Source: Desulfobulbaceae bacterium (lineage in GTDB: Bacteria > Desulfobacterota > Desulfobulbia > Desulfobulbales > Desulfobulbaceae). From it: a DNA stretch of 64,000 nucleotides. Location of the stretch: NCBI GenBank assembly GCA_012744275.1, contig JAAYIE010000062.1, forward strand, positions 1-64,000, written 5' to 3'. A program made the translations under genes and the position numbers. A model generated the notes under the pieces. The model was not told the DNA's origin and made no database searches. It worked only from the letters and a program-made list of their open reading frames with translations. Below, piece after piece: positions 1-9,278 of this stretch; the first letter of the stretch is position 1; each line of letters begins with the position of its first letter.

Positions 1-2
1 GA

Positions 3-899
3 ATGGAGCCATCCGAAATGGAGAAAGAAGAACCGCCCTCACCGCAGGAACCTGCCCTTGAGGACGATACCAGCGGCAAATCACTCATTGACAAGGTACG
101 TGATATGTTCGGCCTGCGTGGCGGACCTGACACCACTGAGGAGCTGGAACAGGAAATTCAGGAACTGCTGGAAGAGGGGGAGGAGCAGGGCCTGATCAGT
201 GTGCACGAAGAAAAACTTATCACCTCCATTTTCGAATTCCGGGAAACCGTTTCATCCGAAATAATGACACCTTCAGCAGAAATCATTGCTGCTGAACGCA
301 GCACACCCATCCCGGAACTCATCCGCCTGATCACAGAAGAAGGGTACACTCGTATTCCCATCTATAAAGACACGCTGGACCACGTCATCGGCGTCCTCCA
401 CGCCAAGGATTTATTGCGCGTATGCGGCTGCAGCGACAGCGGTGATGCCAAGGACATCGAGGCCTATATCAAGCCGGTTCTCTTTATTCCCGAGTCCAAA
501 CCCATTACAGAACTGCTGCGGGAATTCCAGACCAACAAAAACCATATGGCCATGGTCACCGATGAATTTGGCGGGGTGCGTGGCCTAATTACCTTGGAAG
601 ACGTGATCGAGGAGATCGTTGGCGATATTGACGACGAATACGACAACGACGAAAGCGAACTCAAGGTGGTGGATGAAAAGACCGTTATTGTCGACGCCAA
701 GGTCGATGTGGAAGAGGTGGAGCAGCATTTTGGCCTGGATATGCCGGAGGGACCCTATGAATCCATCGGCGGCTTCATCACCCTGCGTCTGGGTAGGGTG
801 CCTGAAGCAGGAGAAACCCTGCAGGAAGGAGCGCTTACCTTCAAAGTATTAAGCGCAGATGCGCGCCGGGTCAAATCGGTGCGGGTCGTCAGGGCGTAA
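3..899 (+). CDS. corC: CorC/HlyC-type CBS-pair protein (possible truncated 5' end)
   Basis: Cytoplasmic member of the CorC/HlyC family, associated with divalent-cation efflux. The 298 residues hold an acidic N-terminal region, the family MTP motif at residues 88-90, a first CBS segment ending in HVIGVLHAKDLL (about 127-138), a second with HMAMVTDEFGGVRGL (181-195), and a C-terminal CorC_HlyC domain (about 213-298). There is no membrane segment, as in short CorC rather than CorB/YfjD forms. The window begins 2 bases before the ATG, so an upstream start cannot be excluded. The stop is 2 nt before lnt, and corC-lnt adjacency is a common proteobacterial arrangement. Family identity is confident; ion specificity is not. 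Confidence 0.9.
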   Translation: MEPSEMEKEEPPSPQEPALEDDTSGKSLIDKVRDMFGLRGGPDTTEELEQEIQELLEEGEEQGLISVHEEKLITSIFEFRETVSSEIMTPSAEIIAAERSTPIPELIRLITEEGYTRIPIYKDTLDHVIGVLHAKDLLRVCGCSDSGDAKDIEAYIKPVLFIPESKPITELLREFQTNKNHMAMVTDEFGGVRGLITLEDVIEEIVGDIDDEYDNDESELKVVDEKTVIVDAKVDVEEVEQHFGLDMPEGPYESIGGFITLRLGRVPEAGETLQEGALTFKVLSADARRVKSVRVVRA

Positions 900-901
900 A
901 G

Positions 902-2599
902 ATGCTGACACTGTCGGGGGCGGCAAGCTCCAGCATAACTGACCCGGCTGCTATGCCGGCGCGCACCCAAGCCGGCATAGCAGCAATACTTGCCCTCAGC
1001 TCAGCTCTGCTCCTCAACCTGGCCATGCCCGGAACAGAGGTCATGGGTGGCTGGTGGCCGCTCTTATGCTTTTGCCTTATTCCCTTGCTGCTGAGCGCGC
1101 AGCTGCGTCCGGCCACAGCAGCTGCCTCTGGTTTTTTCTTTGGACTGCTGGCCTACTGCGGCCAACTCTACTGGATCCTGATTGTCCTTGGCCGCTACGG
1201 CGGTCTGCCGCCCTGGCTGAGTGTACCGGCCCTGTTGCTTCTAGCCTCATACATGGCGCTTTACAGCGCACTTTTCTGCCTGCTTTTTTCCTGGCTTTTA
1301 CATGGAGTGCAGAAGCAGGAACATCCTGGTTACACGGCCTTTATCCGTATCTGGGCACCGCCACTCATCTGGACCGGGCTCGATGCCCTGCGCGGTATCC
1401 TCTTTACCGGTTTTCCCTGGATGGACCTCGGCTACGGGCTCTTTCGCCAACCGCACCTGCTGTTGCCAGCGGATCTGGGCGGGCACCACCTGCTCACCTT
1501 CTGCCTGGTGCTGATCAACGCGGTATGCGCACTGTTCGCGGCTGCCGCCTGGCAGCGCAAACCGCTGTGGCGTGGCGCACTGCCGTCTTTAGCTGCTGCC
1601 TGCTGCCTGTTTCTGGGTCTGAGTGTCTATTCCTTTTTGCGTACCCAGGAAAACATCAGGGAAGCAGCTGCGGCGCCGCGGGCAAAGATCGGGTTGGTAC
1701 AGGGCAACATTGAGCAGGATGCCAAATGGACAGAAGAAATGAAGTACGCCACGGTGGAGCGCTACCTGCGGCTATCGGGCAAGTTGGTGAACCAGGATGT
1801 CGAACTGGTTGTCTGGCCGGAAACCGCCCTGCCCTTTTATCCACAGGATGACCCCCTGGCAGGCAAGGTGGCTGCATTTTCTGCCTCTGGCCCCAGGCTG
1901 CTTACCGGCGCGCCCCTCTACCGTATTGAGGAAAGCCAGGAAGGCAGGATTATCCACTATTTCAACGGTGCCCTCATTTTCGGGCCACATGGCAAAGTGG
2001 ACGGCGTGTACAGCAAACAGCATCTGGTACCCTTTGGTGAATATGTACCGCTCAAGAAGCTGTTGTTTTTTTTGGAGCCGGTTGCAGCAGCCATTGGTGA
2101 TTTTACCCCAGGCAACTCCAAAATGCCGCTTTACAGCGATAAGCTGCGGGTAGGTGTTTTGATCTGCTACGAATCCATCTTCCCGGTTATTGCCCGCAAC
2201 ACTACGGCGCTCGACGCCAACATGCTGGTCAACATCACCAATGATGCGTGGTATGGCCGTTCCAGCGCGCCGGTGCAGTCTCTGGCCATGGCGGTGCTGC
2301 GGGCGGTGGAAAACCGCCGCGCCCTGGTGCGGGCTGCCAATACCGGCATCAGTGGCTTTATCGATCCCCAGGGTCGCGTGGCTGAAGAAAGCGCCATATT
2401 CACAGAAACCGCGACTGCAGCCAGCATCCCCCTGCTGCAGTCGCAAACCGTTTTCACCCGTGTTGGGTACCGTTTCGGCCTGTTCTGCGCCTTCCTTGTG
2501 CTCCCCCTGGCTCTACCCAGGCTACTGCGCCAACTTGGCAAAGGTACAAAAACGCCCCCAACCAGAAGACAGTCCCTGAAAAAAGCAGGCAACTCTTGA
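902..2599 (+). CDS. lnt: Apolipoprotein N-acyltransferase
   Basis: Inner-membrane enzyme that adds the third acyl chain to the N-terminal cysteine of lipoproteins. About the first 260 of 565 residues form hydrophobic membrane segments; the rest is a nitrilase-fold domain facing the periplasm. The catalytic triad is visible as Glu307 (in VVWPETALPF), Lys372 (in YSKQHLVPFGEY) and Cys422 (in VLICYESIF), spaced as in E. coli Lnt (E267/K335/C387). The protein is about 50 residues longer than E. coli Lnt, mostly at the N-terminus, so a later start is possible. It lies 2 nt after corC and is surely co-transcribed. Its presence implies a Gram-negative envelope with triacylated lipoproteins. Confidence 0.93.
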   Translation: MLTLSGAASSSITDPAAMPARTQAGIAAILALSSALLLNLAMPGTEVMGGWWPLLCFCLIPLLLSAQLRPATAAASGFFFGLLAYCGQLYWILIVLGRYGGLPPWLSVPALLLLASYMALYSALFCLLFSWLLHGVQKQEHPGYTAFIRIWAPPLIWTGLDALRGILFTGFPWMDLGYGLFRQPHLLLPADLGGHHLLTFCLVLINAVCALFAAAAWQRKPLWRGALPSLAAACCLFLGLSVYSFLRTQENIREAAAAPRAKIGLVQGNIEQDAKWTEEMKYATVERYLRLSGKLVNQDVELVVWPETALPFYPQDDPLAGKVAAFSASGPRLLTGAPLYRIEESQEGRIIHYFNGALIFGPHGKVDGVYSKQHLVPFGEYVPLKKLLFFLEPVAAAIGDFTPGNSKMPLYSDKLRVGVLICYESIFPVIARNTTALDANMLVNITNDAWYGRSSAPVQSLAMAVLRAVENRRALVRAANTGISGFIDPQGRVAEESAIFTETATAASIPLLQSQTVFTRVGYRFGLFCAFLVLPLALPRLLRQLGKGTKTPPTRRQSLKKAGNS

Positions 2600-2688
2600 A
2601 GTCTTACCCTGCTTCTGTTTATTATGGCTGTTTACCTTTTTTGCATACAACAGTTCCACATTTTGAATACCTTGTTTCGAGGTGAGTC

Positions 2689-3799
2689 ATGGCAGATATA
2701 ACCGAATCCGCAGAACCCAAACAGCTCCTTGCCAATCTCAAGGGCCGCATGCTGGCCCTGAAGGAGCATCTTTGACTTGGATGACAAGCACGAACAGATA
2801 GAACTGCTGGAGCGGCAAACTGTAAGCCCTGGTTTTTGGGACGACCAGGACAAGGCTAAGCAGGTACAACGGCAATTAGGCCAGTTGCAGGATTTGGTCG
2901 GCACCTGGAAGAAGAATTACAGCGACCTTGAAGATGCTGACCTGCTTTTGGACATGGCCGTGGAGGAACAGGACGAAGACAGCTTCCAGGATGTGGTGGC
3001 GAGCCTGGCCGGTCTGCGTGAACGCATCGACATGGTGGAGCTGGAGTGCATGTTTACCGGCGAACATGATGCCAATAACGCCATTCTCACCATCCATGCT
3101 GGCGCAGGCGGTACCGAAGCGCAAGACTGGGTAAGCATCCTCATGCGCATGTATCTGCGCTGGGCCGAAGCCAAGGGCTTTAAAACCGACATCCTTGATC
3201 TTTTGCCGGGCGATGAGGCAGGCGTCAAGAACGTGGCCATGCTCATCAAGGGCAAGAACGCCTACGGTCTGCTCCGCTCGGAAATTGGTATCCACCGCCT
3301 GGTGCGCATCTCGCCCTTTGATTCCAGCGGCAGGAGGCACACCTCCTTTGCCTCGGCCATGGTCATGCCCGAACTGGACGACAGTGTGCACATCGAGATC
3401 AATGACAAAGATCTGCGCATCGACACCTATCGCTCCAGCGGGGCAGGCGGGCAGCACGTCAACAAGACCGACTCAGCTATCCGCATCACCCATTTTCCCA
3501 CAGGTATTGTGGTGCAGTGCCAGAACGAGCGCTCCCAGCACAGTAATAAGGATATGGCCATGAAGATGCTCATGGCTCGTCTGTACGAACTGGAGCGCGA
3601 AGAAAAATTACGGGCCCAGGAAAATTTACAGGGCGACAAAAAAGACATTGCCTGGGGCAGCCAGATTCGTTCCTACGTGCTCCAGCCCTACCGGTTGATC
3701 AAGGATCATCGCACGGGTGTGGAAGAGGGCAATGTGGATGCCGTTTTGGATGGACGCCTAGACGACTTTATCCGCGCCTATCTGCTCTGGCAAAAATAA
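2689..3799 (+). CDS. prfB: Peptide chain release factor 2 (programmed +1 frameshift)
   Basis: RF2, terminating translation at UGA and UAA. It is encoded in two frames: codons 1-28 from ATG 2689 (SD-like GAGGTGAG just upstream) end at an in-frame TGA at 2773-2775, and the body continues in the +1 frame from 2774 to 3799, giving about 369 residues against 365 in E. coli. The stop-recognition tripeptide SPF is at residues 208-210, which identifies RF2 rather than RF1 (PxT). The GGQ catalytic motif is at 253-255. A gap of 89 nt separates it from lnt, and dgt follows after 10 nt. An annotation starting after the TGA would miss the N-terminus. Confidence 0.96.
2761..2776 (+). promoter_or_regulatory. 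prfB programmed +1 frameshift signal
   Basis: The sequence AAGGAG CAT CTT TGA C places an internal Shine-Dalgarno-like AAGGAG three nucleotides before the slippery CTT codon, followed by UGA and C. This has the architecture of the E. coli prfB autoregulatory site. Low RF2 slows termination at the UGA, and the ribosome slips +1 to read GAC. Confidence 0.95.
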
Positions 3800-3809
3800 G
3801 AGGCTGATC

Positions 3810-4886
3810 ATGACCATAACGGTGCGCGCCATGCAGGAGGAGCTGGAAAAAAATACTCTGTCTCCCCACGCCTGTCTGAGCTGCCGTTCCCGCGGGCGGC
3901 TGCAGCCGGAGGAGGATGAATGCGTGCTGCGCACTTGCTTCCAGCGCGACCGTGACCGCATCATCCACTCCAAAACCTTTCGGCGGCTTAAGCACAAGAC
4001 CCAGGTCTTCCTGGCGCCGGCCGGTGATCATTACCGCACCCGCCTAACCCATGTGCTGGAAGTGTCGCAAATTGCCCGCACCATGGCGGTGTGCCTGCGG
4101 CTAAACGAATACCTGACCGAGGCTATTGCCCTGGCCCACGACTTGGGCCATACTCCCTTCGGCCATGCCGGGGAGTACAGCTTGAACCTGCTCCATCCCA
4201 AGGGCTTCAAGCATTTTATCCAGAGTCTGCGCATAGTCGACTTCCTTGAAAACGATGGCCAAGGTCTAAATTTAACCTGGGAGGTGCGCAACGGTATTGT
4301 CAAGCACTCCAAGGGCTACGGTGAAATCCTGCCGGAAGATTCGCCCGAACTGGCCGCCACTCTGGAAGGGCAACTGGTGCGGGTGGCGGACATCATGGCC
4401 TATGTCAACCACGACATGGATGACGCCATTCGCGCTGGCATGATTGCGCCGCTGGACCTGCCCGCGCACCTCAGGCGCGTGCTGGGTGAGCGTTCTTCCC
4501 AGCGCATCAATGCCATGGTGCGCGACCTAGTGGCCACCACCCTGGCCAGGGATGATGGCAAACTGCACCTGAGCAGCGCCATGAACGAAACCATTACCGA
4601 ACTGCGCGCCTTTTTGTACGACAATGTGTACCGGAATTACCTGGTCCATAACGAATTCGTCAAGGCGCAGCGCATCATCCGGGAACTGTACGCCTATTTT
4701 CTGGAGCACGATCTGCCCGGCAACGATTTGCACGCAGGCTGCGCCGAGCTGCCAGCGCCTGCAAACGCGGCCGAAGAGCGCGAACGCCATCGCCGAGTCT
4801 GCGACTTTATTGCCGGTATGACCGACCGCTACGCCATCACCCTGTACACGCAACTGTTCATGCCTCGTCCGTGGAGCGTACTCTGA
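3810..4886 (+). CDS. dgt: dGTPase-like HD-domain dNTP triphosphohydrolase
   Basis: Member of the deoxyguanosinetriphosphate triphosphohydrolase-like family, which hydrolyses dNTPs to nucleoside and triphosphate and affects dNTP pools. The 358 residues hold the family block RDRIIHSKTFRRLKHKTQVF (47-66), then HYRTRLTHVLEVSQIARTMA (74-93) and the HD motif at His110-Asp111 in AHDLGHTPFGHAGE. The C-terminal region is helical. A CLSC pair near residue 22 precedes the conserved core. ATG 3810 is 10 nt after prfB; ATG 3831 is an alternative start. Length fits the shorter dGTPase-like clade rather than the 505-residue enterobacterial Dgt. Substrate preference cannot be read from sequence. Confidence 0.88.
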   Translation: MTITVRAMQEELEKNTLSPHACLSCRSRGRLQPEEDECVLRTCFQRDRDRIIHSKTFRRLKHKTQVFLAPAGDHYRTRLTHVLEVSQIARTMAVCLRLNEYLTEAIALAHDLGHTPFGHAGEYSLNLLHPKGFKHFIQSLRIVDFLENDGQGLNLTWEVRNGIVKHSKGYGEILPEDSPELAATLEGQLVRVADIMAYVNHDMDDAIRAGMIAPLDLPAHLRRVLGERSSQRINAMVRDLVATTLARDDGKLHLSSAMNETITELRAFLYDNVYRNYLVHNEFVKAQRIIRELYAYFLEHDLPGNDLHAGCAELPAPANAAEERERHRRVCDFIAGMTDRYAITLYTQLFMPRPWSVL

Positions 4887-4941
4887 AAGATTTCTACCTC
4901 CGTTGCCTGTACCGTTCTCTTTAACCAGTACATCTGTATTT

Positions 4942-7632
4942 ATGGAATCTTCTGCACAACCCCTTGCAAACAACACTGGCCTTAGCAAAACCTATGAATT
5001 CAGTGAGGTAGAAAAACGCTGGCTCGCCCGATGGCTGGACGAGAAGGCCTTTGCTGCTACCATGGAGCCAGGCAAGGCCTCCTTTTCCGTGGTCATTCCG
5101 CCGCCCAATGTCACTGGCGTGCTCCACATCGGCCATGCTCTGAACAATACCCTGCAGGATATCCTGGTACGCTACCACCGCATGCGCGGCGACAACACCC
5201 TGTGGGTGCCGGGCACTGACCATGCCGGCATCGCCACCCAGAACGTAGTGGAGCGGCAGTTAGCCAGCGAAGGTAAAAACCGCCACGATCTCGGCCGCGA
5301 TGCCTTTATCGAACGGGTCTGGCAGTGGCGCAGTGAAAAGGGCGGCGCTATCGTCAAACAGCTCAAACGGCTTGGCGCATCCTGTGATTGGGATCGCGAA
5401 CGCTTCACCATGGATGACGGCCTCTCCCGGGCAGTGCGCGAGGTCTTTGTCCGTCTCTATCACGAGGGCCTCATCTACAAGGGCTCCTACATCATCAACT
5501 GGTGCCCTCGCTGCCACACTGCCCTGGCCGACGACGAGGTTGACCACGAAGAGAGCGACGGCACCCTCTACCACCTCCGCTACCCAGTGACAAACGACGC
5601 GGGTGAAGCAGGTGATGTAGTAGTGGCCACCACCAGACCTGAGACCATGCTGGGCGATACCGCCGTGGCTGTGCATCCGGAAGACGAACGTTACCGCCAT
5701 CTGCACGGGGCCATGATCGAATTGCCGCTCACCGGCCGCACGATCCCTATCATCTGTGACAGCTATGTGGAGCGCGAATTCGGTACCGGCGCACTTAAGG
5801 TTACGCCCGCGCATGACCGCAACGACTACGAGATGGCCCTGCGCCACCAGCTGCCCCAGCTCAAGATTTTGGACGATAGCGGCGTCATGAACGAAAACGC
5901 TGGTGCCTATGCCGGGCAGGACCGTTTTGCCTGCCGCAAGCAGATTGTAGCTGACCTGAAAGCCCAAGGTTTTCTGGTGAAAGAAGAAGCCTACCGCCAT
6001 GCAGTGGGTGGCTGCTATCGCTGCCATACGGTGATTGAACCCAATGTGTCGGAGCAGTGGTTTGTCTCGGTGCGTCCCCTTGCCGACAAGGCAGTGGCGG
6101 CAGTGCAGTCGAGCCGCATCAATATCTATCCCGACACCTGGTACAAAACCTTTTACAACTGGATGGACAACATCCGCGACTGGTGCATTTCCCGACAGAT
6201 CTGGTGGGGACATCGCATCCCGGCCTGGACCTGCGCGGCGTGCAGCAAAGTGATTGTGGCCGTGGATGATCCGGATGTCTGCCCCTTCTGCGGCAGCAGC
6301 AGCCTGACCCAGGAAGAAGACGTGCTCGACACCTGGTTCAGCTCGGCCCTGTGGCCCTTTTCCACCCTGGGATGGCCACAGCAAACTAAGGAACTGGCCA
6401 CCTTCTACCCCACCTCGGTGCTCATCACCAGCTTTGACATCCTCTTTTTCTGGGTAGCACGCATGATGATGATGGGCCTGCACTTTTTGGACGAAGTGCC
6501 CTTTAAGGACGTGTACCTGCATGCCCTGGTGCGTGATAAATTTGGCAAGAAGATGTCCAAATCAACCGGCAATGTCATTGACCCTCTGGATATGATTGCC
6601 CAGTACGGCACCGATGCTTTGCGCTTCACCCTGACCGCCTTTGCCGCCCAGGGCCGGGAGATCCGTCTAGATGAAGAACGGGTGGACGGCTACCGCCGCT
6701 TCATCAACAAGCTGTGGAATGCAGCCCGTTTTGCGGAGATGCACCTAAGCCAGGATGCAAGTATTCGCCCGCTTGTTGATGACGTACATCCCAAGGGACT
6801 GGCCCACCGCTGGATTTTAAGCCGCGTCAACGCCACTATCCGCGAAGTGCGCGCTGCCCTTGACCACTACAACTTCAACGAGGCTGCCTCTAGTTGCTAC
6901 CAGTTTGTCTGGCACTATTTCTGCGACTGGTATCTGGAATGGATCAAGCCGGATCTGTTCAGCAAGGACGCGGCCGTAGTTGCCGAAGCCCGCGCCACCC
7001 TGCTGGGAGTCTTTGAACAGACCCTGGCCCTGCTGCACCCCATCATCCCCTTTGTCACCGAGGAGATCTGGAGCCATTTGCCGGGTGAACGTGGCTTGCT
7101 GATGCTGGCCCCCTTTCCCGAAGCCCGACCAGAGCGCGATGATGCCCAGGCTGAGGAGGAAATGGGCCTTTTGATGGAGGTCATCTCCGGCCTGCGCACC
7201 ATCCGCACCGAGGCGGAACTGCACCCTGGCGCGCAGATCAAGGCCAGCATCTTTTGCGCCAATACAGACAAACGGACAATATTGCAGCGACACAGATCAG
7301 ACATCATGGCCCTGGTCCGGGCAAGTGAGCTGGACATTGCCGAGGCAGGCGGGGTACCCAATGACGCTGGTCACGCCCTGGTGCAGGATGTGGAACTCGT
7401 GGTGCCGCTCAAGGGCTTGATCGATGTGGCGGCTGAACTGGAAAAACTCAATAAGGAGCAAGCCAGGCTGGAATTGGAACTGAACCGTATCAACACCAAA
7501 CTGGCCAACGAACAGTTCGTTGCCAAGGCGCCACCGGCTGTGGTGGCTAAGGAACGGGAGAAAGCGCTGGAGCTGGCAACCCGTCTGGAAAAAATCCTCG
7601 AATCCATCAACCGCATGCAGGCTCTACGCTAA
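4942..7632 (+). CDS. valS: Valyl-tRNA synthetase
   Basis: Class Ia aminoacyl-tRNA synthetase charging tRNA-Val. From ATG 4942 it has 896 residues; an in-frame TTG at 4903 would add 13, but neither start has a clear Shine-Dalgarno. HIGH is at 62-65 (NVTGVLHIGHALN) and KMSKS at 537-541 (FGKKMSKSTGN). Between them lies the editing insertion (VVATTRPETMLGDTAVAVHPED), plus CxxC pairs of possible zinc knuckles. The last about 65 residues form the ValRS C-terminal coiled-coil arm (AAELEKLNKEQARLELELNR). The stop overlaps the nadC start by one base (TAATG), implying translational coupling. Confidence 0.96.
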   Translation: MESSAQPLANNTGLSKTYEFSEVEKRWLARWLDEKAFAATMEPGKASFSVVIPPPNVTGVLHIGHALNNTLQDILVRYHRMRGDNTLWVPGTDHAGIATQNVVERQLASEGKNRHDLGRDAFIERVWQWRSEKGGAIVKQLKRLGASCDWDRERFTMDDGLSRAVREVFVRLYHEGLIYKGSYIINWCPRCHTALADDEVDHEESDGTLYHLRYPVTNDAGEAGDVVVATTRPETMLGDTAVAVHPEDERYRHLHGAMIELPLTGRTIPIICDSYVEREFGTGALKVTPAHDRNDYEMALRHQLPQLKILDDSGVMNENAGAYAGQDRFACRKQIVADLKAQGFLVKEEAYRHAVGGCYRCHTVIEPNVSEQWFVSVRPLADKAVAAVQSSRINIYPDTWYKTFYNWMDNIRDWCISRQIWWGHRIPAWTCAACSKVIVAVDDPDVCPFCGSSSLTQEEDVLDTWFSSALWPFSTLGWPQQTKELATFYPTSVLITSFDILFFWVARMMMMGLHFLDEVPFKDVYLHALVRDKFGKKMSKSTGNVIDPLDMIAQYGTDALRFTLTAFAAQGREIRLDEERVDGYRRFINKLWNAARFAEMHLSQDASIRPLVDDVHPKGLAHRWILSRVNATIREVRAALDHYNFNEAASSCYQFVWHYFCDWYLEWIKPDLFSKDAAVVAEARATLLGVFEQTLALLHPIIPFVTEEIWSHLPGERGLLMLAPFPEARPERDDAQAEEEMGLLMEVISGLRTIRTEAELHPGAQIKASIFCANTDKRTILQRHRSDIMALVRASELDIAEAGGVPNDAGHALVQDVELVVPLKGLIDVAAELEKLNKEQARLELELNRINTKLANEQFVAKAPPAVVAKEREKALELATRLEKILESINRMQALR

Positions 7633-8483
7633 TGGATACTTTTTTAATTGATCCCATTCTGCATCGTTTCCTCAGAGAAGACCTGGAGCATGGCGACATC
7701 ACCTCCGATGCCATCTTCTCGCAAAATGACCAGGCAAGCGCCTCGTTCATTGCCCGGCACGGTATGGTTGCTGCTGGCATGGCACGGGTCGCCTCCCGGG
7801 TTTTTGCGATCCTGGACAGCGAGGTCGAATGCAGTGGGGCCGTGGCCGATGGCATGCAGGTAGAGGAGGGGACCGTTCTTCTGCGGGTGAGCGGGCCGAC
7901 CCGCTCCATGCTGCGGGGTGAACGGGTATCCCTGAACCTGGTGCAACGACTCTGCGGCATTGCGACCCGTACCAGAGCTTTTGTGGATAAAGTTCAGGGC
8001 CTGCGGGTGGCCATCACCGACACCCGCAAAACCACTCCCGGCCTGCGTCTCCTGGAAAAATACGCGGTGCGGGTGGGTGGCGGTCACAACCACCGCTACA
8101 GTTTAAGTGACGGCGTCCTCATTAAGGATAACCACATCGCTGCCTGTGGTTCTATTACCGAGGCGGTGCGGCGGGTGCGAGCCCAGGTGCCCCACACCAT
8201 CAATATTGAGGTAGAAACCACGGACCTGGCCCAGGTTGAGGAATGCCTTGGCTTGCGTGTGGGTCTGATTATGTTGGACAACATGCCGCCTGAGCTCATG
8301 CGAACAGCAGTGGCGCGTATTGACGGTCAGGCGCTGGTGGAGGCCTCGGGTGGGGTGAACCTGGACAATGTGCGCGCCATAGCCGAGACCGGGGTGGATA
8401 TTATCTCCATCGGTGGGCTCACCCACTCGGCCCCAGCCTGCGACATTGCCATGGATTGGGATGAAGACTCTTCAAAGCCATAA
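7632..8483 (+). CDS. nadC: Nicotinate-nucleotide pyrophosphorylase (QPRTase)
   Basis: Converts quinolinate and PRPP to nicotinate mononucleotide, CO2 and PPi in de novo NAD synthesis. The 283 residues match the usual length. Family motifs are in order: LNLVQRLCGIATRTR (101-115), TRKTTPGLR (131-139), GGGHNHRYSLSDG (149-161), IKDNH (164-168) and the C-terminal EASGGVNLDN and ISIGGLTHSAPACD segments lining the phosphoribosyl site. ATG overlaps the valS stop by one nucleotide. No nadA or nadB is nearby. Identification is secure. Confidence 0.95.
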   Translation: MDTFLIDPILHRFLREDLEHGDITSDAIFSQNDQASASFIARHGMVAAGMARVASRVFAILDSEVECSGAVADGMQVEEGTVLLRVSGPTRSMLRGERVSLNLVQRLCGIATRTRAFVDKVQGLRVAITDTRKTTPGLRLLEKYAVRVGGGHNHRYSLSDGVLIKDNHIAACGSITEAVRRVRAQVPHTINIEVETTDLAQVEECLGLRVGLIMLDNMPPELMRTAVARIDGQALVEASGGVNLDNVRAIAETGVDIISIGGLTHSAPACDIAMDWDEDSSKP

Positions 8484-8510
8484 ACGCTGTACGTTTTTAC
8501 AGGCCGGGTC

Positions 8511-9065
8511 ATGAACAAACGGCTTTTTGTTGCCCTGGACCCTCCAGCACTGAGCAAAGTTGAGTTGGCAGGGTTGTGCACCGGCCTGCCCGATGTGCGC
8601 TGGACAGTACCGGAACAGCTGCACCTGACCCTGTGCTTTATTGGCGAGATCGGCGGCAGCGCCTTCCTCGATATCCGCGAGGCCCTGGAGGAGATCGCAG
8701 CACCGCCCTTTGATCTGAAACTGCAAGGGCTTGGACTTTTCCCACCCCGGCGCACGCCCAGGGTTTTGTGGGTAGGGGTAGCGCCCAACCCGGCGCTCAT
8801 AGCCCTGCAGCGCAAGGTGAGTGCCTGCGTACGCCATTGTGGTATTAAGATGGAAAAACGAAAATTTACACCTCATATTACCTTGGGCCGGTTGCAGGAT
8901 GGTGCCATGCCCCGACTGGAACGTTACCTGGGCGCACACGCCCTTTTCAGCAGCGCAAGCTTTGCGGTGGAGCACTTCACCCTCTACTCCAGTGTGCTTG
9001 GCCGCAGCGGGGCCACCCATCTGGCAGAGGCGGAATATGCCCTGTTGGCAACTTTGCAAAGATAG
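8511..9065 (+). CDS. thpR: RNA 2',3'-cyclic phosphodiesterase (2H family)
   Basis: LigT/ThpR-type 2H phosphoesterase that opens 2',3'-cyclic phosphates; it was historically called 2'-5' RNA ligase. The 184 residues show both HxTx motifs, HLTL at 38-41 and HITL at 122-125, separated by the normal distance. The N-terminus MNKRLFVALDPP is typical. ATG 8511 follows nadC by 27 nt, and no strong Shine-Dalgarno is visible. The physiological substrate is uncertain for the whole family. It is the last gene of the + strand run before the oppositely oriented tRNA. Confidence 0.9.
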   Translation: MNKRLFVALDPPALSKVELAGLCTGLPDVRWTVPEQLHLTLCFIGEIGGSAFLDIREALEEIAAPPFDLKLQGLGLFPPRRTPRVLWVGVAPNPALIALQRKVSACVRHCGIKMEKRKFTPHITLGRLQDGAMPRLERYLGAHALFSSASFAVEHFTLYSSVLGRSGATHLAEAEYALLATLQR

Positions 9066-9099
9066 GACAACGGGCAATGAGGATTGTAAAAAATGCCAC

Positions 9100-9135
9100 A
9101 AAAAAAGCGGCCCCTGCACAGATGCAAGAGCCGCT
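9100..9135 (-). terminator. Rho-independent terminator of tRNA-Cys
   Basis: Read on the minus strand, an AGCGGC...GCCGCT stem with an inner TTGCA/TGCAG pairing is followed by seven T. It begins 9 nt beyond the CCA end of the tRNA, so it terminates the tRNA transcript. On the + strand it may also reduce read-through from thpR, but the T-run favours the minus direction. Confidence 0.85.
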
Positions 9136-9143
9136 GAATGTTC

Positions 9144-9218
9144 TGGAGGCGACGAGCGGAATTGAACCGCTGAATAATGGTTTTGCAGACCACTGCCTTA
9201 CCGCTTGGCTACGTCGCC
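9144..9218 (-). tRNA. tRNA-Cys (anticodon GCA), CCA encoded
   Basis: On the minus strand the 75-nt sequence folds as a cloverleaf. The acceptor stem GGCGACG pairs with CGTCGCC, the D arm is GCCAAGCGGTAAGGC, the anticodon stem is GTGGT/ACCAT around loop CTGCAAA (anticodon GCA), and the T arm is GCGGTTCAATTCCGC. The discriminator is U, the identity element for CysRS, and the CCA end is encoded. It stands alone against surrounding + strand genes. Confidence 0.97.
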
Positions 9219-9234
9219 GATGTGATGACCGCAA

Positions 9235-9263
9235 ATACTAATCAAAAGAAGCTCGTTTGACAA
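9235..9263 (-). promoter_or_regulatory. Sigma-70 promoter of tRNA-Cys
   Basis: The minus strand carries TTGTCA, a 17-nt spacer and TAGTAT. The -10 box lies 16 nt before the mature 5' end, giving a short leader removable by RNase P. Spacing and position make this a convincing tRNA promoter. Confidence 0.7.
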
Positions 9264-9278
9264 GAAAAAACATCACCA

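Noticed and set aside
2876-3457. 193-codon minus-strand frame
   Set aside because: Shadow of the prfB body; no family features.
5260-6522. 420-codon open frame on the minus strand
   Set aside because: It lies wholly opposite valS, which has all ValRS motifs; the frame has no ribosome site or recognisable domain and is a codon-bias shadow.
9257-9262. Perfect TTGACA on the + strand before rnc
   Set aside because: It is 16 nt from the rnc ATG, so its start site would fall inside the gene; the bases serve the tRNA promoter on the other strand.
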